From JBBAFS01 sp041655255 (GTDB lineage: Bacteria; Spirochaetota; Spirochaetia; Sphaerochaetales; Sphaerochaetaceae), in contig JBBAFS010000022.1 of the NCBI GenBank assembly GCA_041655255.1, positions 1 through 22,486 of the forward strand: a stretch of DNA of 22,486 nucleotides. The letters run 5' to 3'. This document shows, in pieces, positions 7,733 to 15,441 of the stretch. How positions within the stretch are numbered: the first letter of the stretch is position 1; every line of letters begins with the position of its first letter. The notes beneath the pieces are model-generated. The model searched no databases and was not told where the DNA came from. It was given only the letters and a program-made list of their open reading frames with translations. Both the position numbers and the translations under genes were made by a program.

Positions 7733-8608
7733 TTATCTTGTTTTCAAGTAATTGTAGATTTCTGCTATATCTTTATCTTTAAATGAGGCTTCACTGGCGT
7801 TAAGAAATAACGTTCGTAATTCATCAGCTATGGGAGATGGGAAAAATTCACTTGCGTAACGAACATCTTTAGCTGCGAGACCTAATTCGAATTTTACATC
7901 AAAGTTGTTTTTCTCTATCTTATCTAAGATGCTTTTAAAACCTGCACTGTTGCCCCCACTTTGGCTAATAAAAGTACGATACACATCAAGTGGAATCCCC
8001 TCTTTTTCTAACACTAAAGCGACTTGAGCACTTATTGTTTGATTCAATACTGCCATATAGTTGTTTGCTAATTTAACAAGGTGGGCACTTCCTTGAGGTC
8101 CACAATAAGCAGCTGATGCACTAATGGCATCAAAGATATCTTTTTGGCTGTTAAATACACTCTCATCTCCTCCGCTGAGAAGTCGAATAATACCTTTTTC
8201 TGCCTCATCTTTACTCCCTGTCATAGGGGTATCAAGAAGATTGATTGATGCTTCATTAAGCATCTTACCAACCTTTTTAGTCGATTCTGGATGTGAAGTA
8301 CTAAAATCTATAACAGTCTTTACTGTTGTTGTATCCTTGTAAGAGAGTAATCCACCCTCTTCTATTAAGATGTGTTCAACAGCAACAGAGTCGGTAAGAC
8401 AAAGGAGCAAGGTATCAACTTGGCTAAATAGATCTTTTAATGAATGAGTTATATGGGCACCTTTTTTCTCTAAGGTTTCACTTACCTCTTTGCCTCGTTG
8501 GGTATCTCGAGTAAAGACAGTGAGATTATATGCTCCCTCTTTTTTCAATAAGTTTTGAGCAATGCCCAATCCCATATTCCCAGTTCCAATAAGTCCAATG
8601 CGTTTCAT
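7733..8608 (-). CDS. 3-hydroxyisobutyrate dehydrogenase-family NAD(P) reductase
   Basis: A 291-residue beta-hydroxyacid dehydrogenase. The N-terminal Rossmann fold has GLIGTGNMG (residues 5-13). The substrate-binding motif reads DTPMTGSKDEAEKG (126-139). The catalytic lysine is Lys179 in HLVKLANNY. The C-terminal helical domain includes LGLAAKDVRYA. Arg34 after the second strand suggests NADP(H), which is only an inference. Known relatives act on 3-hydroxyisobutyrate, tartronate semialdehyde or malonate semialdehyde. As last gene of an inositol operon, reduction of malonate semialdehyde to 3-hydroxypropionate is the most sensible guess. It is separated from iolE by a terminator-like hairpin, so its expression may be lower. 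The ribosome binding site is AAAAGGAG. Confidence 0.82.
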   Translation of the reverse strand: MKRIGLIGTGNMGLGIAQNLLKKEGAYNLTVFTRDTQRGKEVSETLEKKGAHITHSLKDLFSQVDTLLLCLTDSVAVEHILIEEGGLLSYKDTTTVKTVIDFSTSHPESTKKVGKMLNEASINLLDTPMTGSKDEAEKGIIRLLSGGDESVFNSQKDIFDAISASAAYCGPQGSAHLVKLANNYMAVLNQTISAQVALVLEKEGIPLDVYRTFISQSGGNSAGFKSILDKIEKNNFDVKFELGLAAKDVRYASEFFPSPIADELRTLFLNASEASFKDKDIAEIYNYLKTR

Positions 8609-8632
8609 CTTTTCTCCTTTTAAAAAGTAAAA

Positions 8633-8659
8633 GCCCCCTTAACTGAACGCTAAGAGGGC
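8633..8659 (-). terminator. Intercistronic hairpin between iolE and the reductase gene
   Basis: GCCCCCTTA (8633-8641) pairs with TAAGAGGGC (8651-8659), one mismatch, 9-base loop. On the transcribed minus strand it is followed by TTTTACTTTTT, so it resembles a Rho-independent terminator placed inside the operon, probably a leaky one. Confidence 0.6.
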
Positions 8660-8683
8660 ATCATAAATAGTGTACTAATTCTC

Positions 8684-9577
8684 TTAGAGACCAGTGTGTT
8701 CTCGAATGTAAGAACGAGCTTTCATTGCATACTCTAATGGATTTGCTTTAGCTGGATCTTGTTCAGCTTCAACAACCATCCATCCAGAATAGTTATGATC
8801 TTCTAACACCTTAAACACTGATGGGAAGTCAATTGATCCATCTCCAGGGACGGTAAAGACTCCTCCACGAACTGCATCTAAGAACGACCAATCTTCTTTC
8901 TTCACTGTTGCAAACACCTCAGGACGGATGTCCTTTAAATGTACATGCCCAATACGATCGATGTAACGTTTTACAGCTTCAACTGGATCGTGGTCGCTGA
9001 AAGCAAAGTGTCCTGTATCGTAGAGCAAGTAGACAAGCTCTTTATCAGTTTCTGCTAAGAGACGATCTGTCTCTTCAAAGGTTTGACATCCTGTTCCCAT
9101 ATGGTGGTGGTAACAGAGTTTAAACCCTCTTTTATGTGCCACTTCTCCTAGGCGGTTAAGCCCTTCAGTAAGACGCTTCCATTGCTCTTCTGAGAAGTAT
9201 GGCTTTTTTGAGAGAACTGGGGTGTCGACCATACCTTGAACACTTAATCCTTGTTCGGCAGGGCCAATCACACGTGAGCCTAAGGGCTCTAGAAAATCGA
9301 GTTGTGCAATAAAAGCTTTTTCAACCTCTTCATACGGCTGAACAGTAAGGTAACTACTAAACCACTGGTTACATACTTGTATTCCTCGTAGGTCTAGTGC
9401 CTTTTTTAGGACAGATGGATCTTTAGGATATTTGTTTCCTACCTCTGTACCAGTGTATCCGGCTAATGCCATCTCACTCACTGTTTGTTCAAATGTGTTC
9501 TCTGCACCTAAGTCGGGCATATCATCATTGGTCCACCCGATAGGAGCCATTGCAAGTCTTACTTTTTTGGCATCCAT
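8684..9577 (-). CDS. iolE: Myo-inosose-2 dehydratase
   Basis: Removes water from 2-keto-myo-inositol to give 3D-trihydroxycyclohexane-1,2-dione, the second step of inositol breakdown. The 297-residue TIM-barrel protein matches IolE in length. The N-terminal segment APIGWTNDDMPDLG and EVGNKYP are characteristic, and metal-site segments LYDTGHFAFSDHDP, GHVHLKDIRP and VEAEQDP are present. The start is behind a strong AGGAGG site and only 9 bp after the iolD stop, so translation is probably linked to iolD. Confidence 0.95.
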   Translation of the reverse strand: MDAKKVRLAMAPIGWTNDDMPDLGAENTFEQTVSEMALAGYTGTEVGNKYPKDPSVLKKALDLRGIQVCNQWFSSYLTVQPYEEVEKAFIAQLDFLEPLGSRVIGPAEQGLSVQGMVDTPVLSKKPYFSEEQWKRLTEGLNRLGEVAHKRGFKLCYHHHMGTGCQTFEETDRLLAETDKELVYLLYDTGHFAFSDHDPVEAVKRYIDRIGHVHLKDIRPEVFATVKKEDWSFLDAVRGGVFTVPGDGSIDFPSVFKVLEDHNYSGWMVVEAEQDPAKANPLEYAMKARSYIREHTGL

Positions 9578-9586
9578 GTAAGCCTC

Positions 9587-11470
9587 CTAGTATTGTTTAG
9601 CTTTAGAAACTTCTTCCATCATCTCTTTGTGTGCCTCCACAACTGCCTCTTTTTTAGAGACTTCAGGAGTACCAACACGCCACCAGTTCATATAACCATC
9701 GGTCATTGAGTCCCAGTCAACCTTAATATCGATTAAGGTCGATACTGTACTCTTTTTAGCCTCTTTCAGTGCTTGTTTGAGCTCTTCACTGTTATGAACA
9801 ACCCATGTATCACAACCGTATCCTTCAGCAATCTTGGCATAGTCGATAGGAATGAGATCCCCACCACCATCAATTTTACCTGTTTCAGGGTTTCGGTATC
9901 TCAGTTCGCAACCAAACTTTGGAATACCTTGGCTTCTTTGGAGGTTATCGATACAACCAAAACCGTTGTTATCAAAAAGGATAATATTAATTTTTACATT
10001 CTCTTGGATAGCGGTGAGTAGTTCACTGTGAAGCATCACAAAACTTCCATCACCGACCATCGAGTAAACACTTTGATTGGGTGCAGCAAGTTTTACACCA
10101 AAAGCACCAGAGACCTCATATCCCATACAGGAGAAGCCATACTCCATGTGGTACACTTCTGGCTTTCGACTACGCCACACTCGTTGTAAGTCTCCAGGTA
10201 AGCTTCCTGAAGCTCCTACGACGATAGCATCTTTTTCAAAGAGTTCTTCGTTCATGATGCCTAAAGCACGAGTTTGTGAGTAGATATCATTTGGTCCCAT
10301 CTCAAGGTGGTAGAGTCGATCAACTTCTTCGTCCCACACCTTTTTCGCATGTGCAATTTCGCTTGCAAAAGTGTCGATAGGTTTATATGAAATTTTTCTC
10401 AATTCAGTAGCAACAGCCTCTAAACCGGCCTTTGCATCACATAATAGTGGTTCACCATCCATCTTATAGGCATCAAATGAGTTCACATTCAATGAAATAA
10501 TTTTTACATTTGGATTTTGGAAGCCCCACTTACTTCCTGTTGTGAAGTCACTTAAGCGAGTTCCAACAGCGATAATAAGATCGGCTTCTTTAGCAATCAT
10601 ATTTGCAGCAAGACCACCGGTCACTCCCATTCCACCTAAGTTCATAGGATGGTCCCATACTACAGCACTTTTACCTGCCTGAGTTTCACCAAAGGGGATA
10701 CCAAATTCTTTACTAAAATCAGCTAAGGTATCACCAGCTTCACTGTAACGAACTCCACCACCACATACGATCATTGGTCGTTTTGCTTTTTTAATACGAT
10801 CTACTGCAATATTAAGATTGGCTTCGGTAAGTGGTCTACGATCAATGATATGAACTCTCTTACGGAAAAATTCAACGGGGTAATCGTAGGCTTCGGCTTG
10901 AACGTCTTGTGGTAGCGCTAAGGTGACTGCTCCCGTATCTGCAGGATCGGTAAGCACTCTCATTGCATTCATCGCTGCAGTCATCAACTGATCAGGGCGG
11001 TTAATACGGTCCCAGTAGCGACTCACTGCTCTGAAGGCATCATTACTTGTCATCGTATAATCGTGAAAGTGTTCTACTTGTTGTAATACTGGGTCGGGTT
11101 GACGACAGGCAAAGACATCTCCAGGAAGGAGCAATAACGGGATACGGTTGGTCGTAGCAACTCCTGCTGCTGTCACCATATTCAAGGCTCCAGGACCAAT
11201 TGATGAGGTCACTGCCATAATTTTCTTACGGGCGTGTTGTTTTGCAAAAGCTGTTGCGGCATGAGCCATTCCCTGCTCGTTATGACCTTGGTAGAATTTG
11301 AGACTGTGATCAGACTCCTGAAGTGCTTCTCCAATTCCAACTACACAACCGTGTCCAAAAATACCAAATACACCTTCAACAAATTTATGTTCTTTTCCAT
11401 CAAATTGGACATATTGATTATCTAAAAATTTTACGAGCGCTTGGCTCATGGTTAATCTTATAGTACTCAT
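9587..11470 (-). CDS. iolD: 3D-(3,5/4)-trihydroxycyclohexane-1,2-dione hydrolase
   Basis: Thiamine-diphosphate enzyme that opens the inositol-derived ring to give 5-deoxy-glucuronate. The 627-residue protein has the three-domain layout of ThDP enzymes. The cofactor-activating Glu65 is in YQGHNEQGMAHA. The central domain contains IVCGGGVRYS. The ThDP/Mg2+ motif starts GDGS near residue 471 and ends LFDNNG about 25 residues later. The N-terminus (IRLTMSQALVKFLDNQY) aligns with known IolD starts. The ribosome binding site is AGAGG about 7 bases upstream. It lies 13 bp after iolB. Confidence 0.96.
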   Translation of the reverse strand: MSTIRLTMSQALVKFLDNQYVQFDGKEHKFVEGVFGIFGHGCVVGIGEALQESDHSLKFYQGHNEQGMAHAATAFAKQHARKKIMAVTSSIGPGALNMVTAAGVATTNRIPLLLLPGDVFACRQPDPVLQQVEHFHDYTMTSNDAFRAVSRYWDRINRPDQLMTAAMNAMRVLTDPADTGAVTLALPQDVQAEAYDYPVEFFRKRVHIIDRRPLTEANLNIAVDRIKKAKRPMIVCGGGVRYSEAGDTLADFSKEFGIPFGETQAGKSAVVWDHPMNLGGMGVTGGLAANMIAKEADLIIAVGTRLSDFTTGSKWGFQNPNVKIISLNVNSFDAYKMDGEPLLCDAKAGLEAVATELRKISYKPIDTFASEIAHAKKVWDEEVDRLYHLEMGPNDIYSQTRALGIMNEELFEKDAIVVGASGSLPGDLQRVWRSRKPEVYHMEYGFSCMGYEVSGAFGVKLAAPNQSVYSMVGDGSFVMLHSELLTAIQENVKINIILFDNNGFGCIDNLQRSQGIPKFGCELRYRNPETGKIDGGGDLIPIDYAKIAEGYGCDTWVVHNSEELKQALKEAKKSTVSTLIDIKVDWDSMTDGYMNWWRVGTPEVSKKEAVVEAHKEMMEEVSKAKQY

Positions 11471-11483
11471 GCTCTACCTCTTT

Positions 11484-12293
11484 TTATTGTTCTTCATATG
11501 GTCGTTCGGGCCATATTTTAACATCCTTTTCTAACATCCACTCGTGTTGTTTTGCAAAGTAACGAGTCGTTGGTAACCATCTATCATGTGGGAGGTGTGG
11601 AATCATCCAGATGTAGTACATCGCATATCCAGCAGCTGCCACTTGGGAGTGGGTTTTATTTGGTTCAATCAAAGAAGTATCTCCGTCTTGGACAAAATGG
11701 GGGTCTTCTTCAAAAATTGAGATACCAAAACCTTGTTTTGGAAAGAATCTGTAGTGGTAGATTTCAGGATGTGGGTGATCATGAGGTGGATAACTTGACC
11801 ACTTACCTGGGTGGTTAATCACTTCACCTAATACCATATTGGAATCAGGATTTGTCTCACCATCAAATACTGTTCGAACAGTTCGTATTGAAGCTTCATT
11901 TAATACACCACCACCAAAGATGTCACTGCGTGTATCTTTAGGTGCATAAAACTTGCTCGCAAATACTTTATCATTACGGCTCCGCTCAACAGCTAATTCA
12001 CTATATGTTGAAGCTTTAATAGTTACAGCTACTTTTGTTGGTACATGTAACACACTGGGCTCTTCGTCAAATACTGAATAGCGTGCTGCTTGAACATTCT
12101 GATCTTCCCAACTAAAGGTGACATCTCCTTTGATGAGGAGATACGCCCGTTCTAATGGTAATTGACAATCGTATGTGTCGCCCGCTTCTAAAACGAGTAT
12201 ACCAAAATCGAGAAGCACATCGCTATGTTTTCCATCAAGCTCGGTTATGGCATTGTAGCCACGAGCAAACTTCCCCTCTTTTTTAACAACCAT
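11484..12293 (-). CDS. iolB: 5-deoxy-glucuronate isomerase
   Basis: Converts 5-deoxy-D-glucuronate to 2-deoxy-5-keto-D-gluconate. The 269-residue protein is a bicupin of normal IolB length. The metal-binding region is clear in YPPHDHPHPEIYHYRFFP, and the C-terminal segment YYIWMIPHLPHDRWLPTTRY is typical. An AGGAG site sits 9 bases before the ATG. It is 17 bp downstream of the iolI-type gene in the same operon. Its product is the last intermediate whose enzyme can be named confidently in this window. Confidence 0.95.
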   Translation of the reverse strand: MVVKKEGKFARGYNAITELDGKHSDVLLDFGILVLEAGDTYDCQLPLERAYLLIKGDVTFSWEDQNVQAARYSVFDEEPSVLHVPTKVAVTIKASTYSELAVERSRNDKVFASKFYAPKDTRSDIFGGGVLNEASIRTVRTVFDGETNPDSNMVLGEVINHPGKWSSYPPHDHPHPEIYHYRFFPKQGFGISIFEEDPHFVQDGDTSLIEPNKTHSQVAAAGYAMYYIWMIPHLPHDRWLPTTRYFAKQHEWMLEKDVKIWPERPYEEQ

Positions 12294-12310
12294 GAAATAT
12301 TACTCCTTTA

Positions 12311-13126
12311 TCAGTCGCGTGTAATTAATGCTAAGCTCTCTTCAATCTGTTGTGCTAAATGAGGAATCTCCATATCGTGGACATCCTTTGAAAAACACTC
12401 AAATGCCCAAAAGCCTTCATAGCCGGCATCATACAGTTGCTTGATTTGCTCAACATTACTCATAATATCATCTGAAGTTACCAATACTCGATCGGCATCA
12501 GTAATCTTACTTTTCTCTTTTTTAGTTACTACTCCCGACATATGAACTAACGAGGTCAGTTCAGGGTAGATTTCCTGTTCACCAGAAAGATAGTGGTGAA
12601 AGGTATCGTGAACAAGGTAATAGAGATCTTTCACACCAGAGAGGGCAATGGCCTCAATGGCCTCTTTCTTTGTTCTTAGGCTACAGTATTCAAAGCCGAG
12701 TGGCTCAAGTAGTCCAATGACTCCCCCCTCTTTAAAGATAGGTTCATAGGCTTTAAGAGCATATGCTGTATCTTCTATTCTTTGTTGAGGAGTTCTGCTT
12801 TCATCTTCATCATTCACTGGGCATAACACTATAGCTTCAATGCCAGCGCGTGAGGCAAGATTGACCATCTCCTTAAGCTCTTCAACTCGTTGGGTAATAA
12901 ACTCTTTACGATCATTAAATCGTTGAAGTGCATTGATGGTGATAATACTAATTTTTAGTTCATTGCAGAGTTCTTTTACTTCATGGGGGTCCATCTGATC
13001 AAGAATATGACCTCCGTCGAGGTCGTTACGAACCTCGACGGCACCAAAGCCCATGATTTTGGCATGTGCTAAAAACTCTGGTAAGGTGAGATGTGGAACA
13101 CTCACCCTATTGAGTGCAAAATTCAT
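12311..13126 (-). CDS. iolI: IolI-like inosose isomerase (xylose-isomerase-like TIM barrel)
   Basis: A 271-residue TIM-barrel enzyme of the AP-endonuclease/xylose-isomerase-like family, close in length to IolI. Metal-site segments are visible: LLEPLGFEY (Glu), LVHDTFHHYLSG (Asp/His), LVHMSGV (His) and WAFECFSKD (Glu). IolI interconverts keto-inositols (2-keto-myo-inositol and 1-keto-D-chiro-inositol), which lets D-chiro-inositol enter the pathway. The position between iolG and iolB supports a role on keto-inositols, although IolH or IolO-type activity cannot be excluded. The ribosome binding site is AGGAGA, and the gene lies 9 bp after iolG. Confidence 0.82.
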   Translation of the reverse strand: MNFALNRVSVPHLTLPEFLAHAKIMGFGAVEVRNDLDGGHILDQMDPHEVKELCNELKISIITINALQRFNDRKEFITQRVEELKEMVNLASRAGIEAIVLCPVNDEDESRTPQQRIEDTAYALKAYEPIFKEGGVIGLLEPLGFEYCSLRTKKEAIEAIALSGVKDLYYLVHDTFHHYLSGEQEIYPELTSLVHMSGVVTKKEKSKITDADRVLVTSDDIMSNVEQIKQLYDAGYEGFWAFECFSKDVHDMEIPHLAQQIEESLALITRD

Positions 13127-13135
13127 AGTCTTCTC

Positions 13136-14146
13136 CTAGTAGATGACTTTCTCACTTTTTCCTGATTTTAGTGATCGAAGGGCAGCTTCTGCAATTAAAA
13201 TGGAGTTAAGCCCATCAATCGGTCCAACTGGAACTTCTTTGTCATCACGAATTGCTTCTAAAAAAGCAATCATTTCAGAAGTGAAAGCTGCTGTGTAACG
13301 CTCTAAGAAGAACCATAGTGGTTTTTCTGCAACAACACCATCTTTACCACTAAAGACAGCAGTGTTCGAAACGTCATTGCCGGTCTCCATAGAACCTTTT
13401 GAACCAAATACTTCGGCTCTTTGGTCGTAGCCATAAACAGCTTCACGAGAGTTATCGATATAAGCGATAGCGCCACTTTTCATCTTCATGGCAACAATGG
13501 CTGTGTCGATATCACCAGCTTCTCCAATAGCTTTGTCGACTAATACTGCTCCGTATGCAAATACTTCATCAACTTCACTACCAGTGAGGAATCGCACCAT
13601 ATCAAAGTCGTGGATGGTCATATCTTTAAAAAGTCCACCAGATTCTTTTACATAATGGGCAGGAGGTGGAGCAGGGTCTCTGCTGTTTACTTTACAAATA
13701 TGAAGATCCCCAATTTTCTTTGTGGCTACTGCTTGTTGTAGTGCTGCGTAGTTGTGATCAAATCGTCGGTTAAATCCAACTTGAACTTTTCGACCACTCT
13801 TTTCGATAATCTTGTTTGTCTCACGAATGACATCACTATCTAGGTCCATCGGTTTTTCACAAAATACATCTTTGCCTGCTAACACAGACTCTCTAATCAT
13901 TTGAGTATGTGTAGGAGTAGCTGAACAGATAATAATTGCTGAAATCTCTTTGTCTTCAAGCAGTTTGGTGTGAGAGTCGTAGACATTCTCAATTCCTAAC
14001 TCGGCGATCCATTTTCGACCTTCATCTGTAAGGTAGGGATCAGCAATTCCCTTCACTTCGGCAAAAGGGATGTTTCTCACAATGTTGTGAGCGTGGACAT
14101 AGGCAATACGCCCTGCCCCAATAATTCCAACTTTCACTGTTGACAT
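13136..14146 (-). CDS. iolG: Inositol 2-dehydrogenase (Gfo/Idh/MocA family)
   Basis: Oxidises myo-inositol to 2-keto-myo-inositol with NAD+, the first step of the pathway. The Rossmann motif GIIGAGRIA is at residues 7-15. The EKP motif is at 97-99, with catalytic Lys98. Asp175 and His179 in GLFKDMTIHD match the catalytic Asp-x3-His pair of IolG. Length (336) is normal. It is the first gene of the operon, behind a strong AGGAGG site (14152-14157) and a LacI-type operator. The GFNRRFDHNY segment is also typical. Relatives act on scyllo-inositol, so isomer preference is uncertain. Confidence 0.92.
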   Translation of the reverse strand: MSTVKVGIIGAGRIAYVHAHNIVRNIPFAEVKGIADPYLTDEGRKWIAELGIENVYDSHTKLLEDKEISAIIICSATPTHTQMIRESVLAGKDVFCEKPMDLDSDVIRETNKIIEKSGRKVQVGFNRRFDHNYAALQQAVATKKIGDLHICKVNSRDPAPPPAHYVKESGGLFKDMTIHDFDMVRFLTGSEVDEVFAYGAVLVDKAIGEAGDIDTAIVAMKMKSGAIAYIDNSREAVYGYDQRAEVFGSKGSMETGNDVSNTAVFSGKDGVVAEKPLWFFLERYTAAFTSEMIAFLEAIRDDKEVPVGPIDGLNSILIAEAALRSLKSGKSEKVIY

Positions 14147-14160
14147 ATTTTCCTCCTGTC

Positions 14161-14176
14161 ATGCATACGCTTGCAT
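14161..14176. promoter_or_regulatory. LacI-type operator O1 at the iol promoter
   Basis: ATGCATACGCTTGCAT: outer five bases on each side and the central CG are symmetric, as in LacI-family operators. It lies at or just after the predicted iolG transcription start. The first 15 bases recur exactly at 14318-14332. Confidence 0.78.
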
Positions 14177-14183
14177 ATACCCT

Positions 14184-14212
14184 ATAATACCCTAGTCAAC
14201 GATTTCTGTAAA
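14184..14212 (-). promoter_or_regulatory. Promoter of the iol operon
   Basis: On the minus strand TTTACA (14207-14212) and TATTAT (14184-14189) are separated by 17 bp; each differs from the sigma-70/sigma-A consensus at one position. Start of transcription would be near 14177, right at operator O1. Confidence 0.68.
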
Positions 14213-14237
14213 GATAATTATACTCTACTTTTAGAAT

Positions 14238-14255
14238 TTTGAAAGCGTTTTCAAA
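14238..14255. promoter_or_regulatory. cre-like palindrome between the divergent promoters
   Basis: TTTGAAAGCGTTTTCAAA contains TGAAAGCGTTTTCA, which fits the catabolite-responsive-element consensus TGWAARCGYTWWCA. It lies about 70 bp upstream of both predicted starts. It could bind CcpA or another LacI-family protein. Binding by CcpA would indicate sugar-dependent control. Confidence 0.6.
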
Positions 14256-14288
14256 GAAAGTATGTTCAACTCAATTTTTCGATATAGG

Positions 14289-14317
14289 TTGACAAACGAA
14301 GAGGGGGCTTTTACGAT
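14289..14317 (+). promoter_or_regulatory. Promoter of the LacI regulator gene
   Basis: Perfect TTGACA (14289-14294), 17-bp spacer, then TACGAT (14312-14317). Operator O2 starts at the very next base, suggesting autorepression. Confidence 0.65.
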
Positions 14318-14333
14318 ATGCATACGCTTGCAG
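14318..14333. promoter_or_regulatory. LacI-type operator O2 at the lacI-type gene promoter
   Basis: ATGCATACGCTTGCAG, same orientation as O1 and identical over 15 bases. It lies 157 bp from O1, close to 15 helical turns at 10.5 bp per turn. It covers the predicted start of transcription of the regulator. Confidence 0.78.
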
Positions 14334-14346
14334 TAAAGGATCATAT

Positions 14347-15378
14347 ATGGCAATTACAACAAAAGATATCGCACTTTTAGCTGGAGTTTCTCAATCAACA
14401 GTCTCTAGGGCTCTTAATAATAGTCCACTTATCTCACAAAAAACCCGTGATAAAATTATGAAAATTGCACAAGAGCAACACTTTCAATTCAATGCAAGCG
14501 CCCGTAGTCTCAGTACTAATAAGACACACACCGTTGGTGTTATCTTTCCCGATGATTATATGGATTATGGAGTGAACATGTATTATGGGGAGTTACACTC
14601 TCAACTACGTGATTCATTAGAAAAAAGAGATATGGACCTTATTATTGCCTTTAAGGAGAATCGATATAGTAAAGTAGACTCTATTCAACGTCTTATTACC
14701 GGTCGTAAGGTAGATGGCCTTATTATTGCTCACAATGAGAGTACTCCTGAGATGTTACAACTTCTACACACGACACAAACTCCTTATATCTTTTTACATT
14801 TCCAACACGAAGGAGACTCCACAGATCAAGTAAATCAGGTCTTTAGCGACCAAGAAAAAGGTGGCTTCTTAGCCACCAAGCATCTTATTTCACTTGGGCA
14901 TCGACACATCGCATGTGTCTCTGCCGATGCTGGTCATGAGTTTACTTTACGACGAGATGGGTATAAAAGAGCTCTTAAAGAGTGTGGTATACCTTACAAC
15001 GAAGATCTCATCTTGTATGGAGATCGAACATTCCAATCAGGTTATAACCTGATGATGGAAAAAGAGCACCTTTTAGAAAAAATCACAGCTATTACAGCTC
15101 ACACTGATGTGATGGCGTTAGGGATATTAGAGGCGATGCGAATGAAGAATATTAAGGTACCTGAGCAACTTGCTGTTGTTGGATATGATGATATTGAATT
15201 AGCCCACTATTTCCATCCCCATTTAACTACTATACATCAACCTCGTGAACAGATTGCCTCTTTGGCTTGTGAGAAACTCTTAGATCTCATTGAGCAAAAA
15301 GAGCCACTAGAGGCCCAATCAATATCCTTAGAGCCTGAATTAGTGATCCGGGAAAGTTGTGGCTACGTTCTAACATAG
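14347..15378 (+). CDS. LacI-family repressor, probable inositol regulator
   Basis: A 343-residue regulator. The N-terminal helix-turn-helix (residues 4-25) contains DIALLAGVSQSTVSRALNNS, followed by the hinge region FNASARSLSTNKTHTVGVIFPD. The rest is a periplasmic-binding-type effector domain with the usual VVGYDDIELAHYFHPHLTTI segment near residues 278-297. It is divergent from iolG and flanked by two matching operators, so it very likely represses both itself and the iol operon and is released by an inositol-derived molecule. This differs from the DeoR-type IolR of Bacillus. The Shine-Dalgarno sequence is AAAGGA. Confidence 0.9.
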   Translation: MAITTKDIALLAGVSQSTVSRALNNSPLISQKTRDKIMKIAQEQHFQFNASARSLSTNKTHTVGVIFPDDYMDYGVNMYYGELHSQLRDSLEKRDMDLIIAFKENRYSKVDSIQRLITGRKVDGLIIAHNESTPEMLQLLHTTQTPYIFLHFQHEGDSTDQVNQVFSDQEKGGFLATKHLISLGHRHIACVSADAGHEFTLRRDGYKRALKECGIPYNEDLILYGDRTFQSGYNLMMEKEHLLEKITAITAHTDVMALGILEAMRMKNIKVPEQLAVVGYDDIELAHYFHPHLTTIHQPREQIASLACEKLLDLIEQKEPLEAQSISLEPELVIRESCGYVLT

Positions 15379-15387
15379 CTACAACAC

Positions 15388-15417
15388 AACACAGCCTCCA
15401 AAGATGGAGGCTGTGTT
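15388..15417. terminator. Bidirectional terminator between the LacI gene and the transaldolase
   Basis: Perfect 13-bp stem, AACACAGCCTCCA and TGGAGGCTGTGTT, with the four-base loop AAGA. It lies in the 63-bp gap between two convergent stop codons and so probably ends both transcripts, although the T runs are short. Confidence 0.75.
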
Positions 15418-15441
15418 CAGGTTAGGTTATGTATTATCGAT

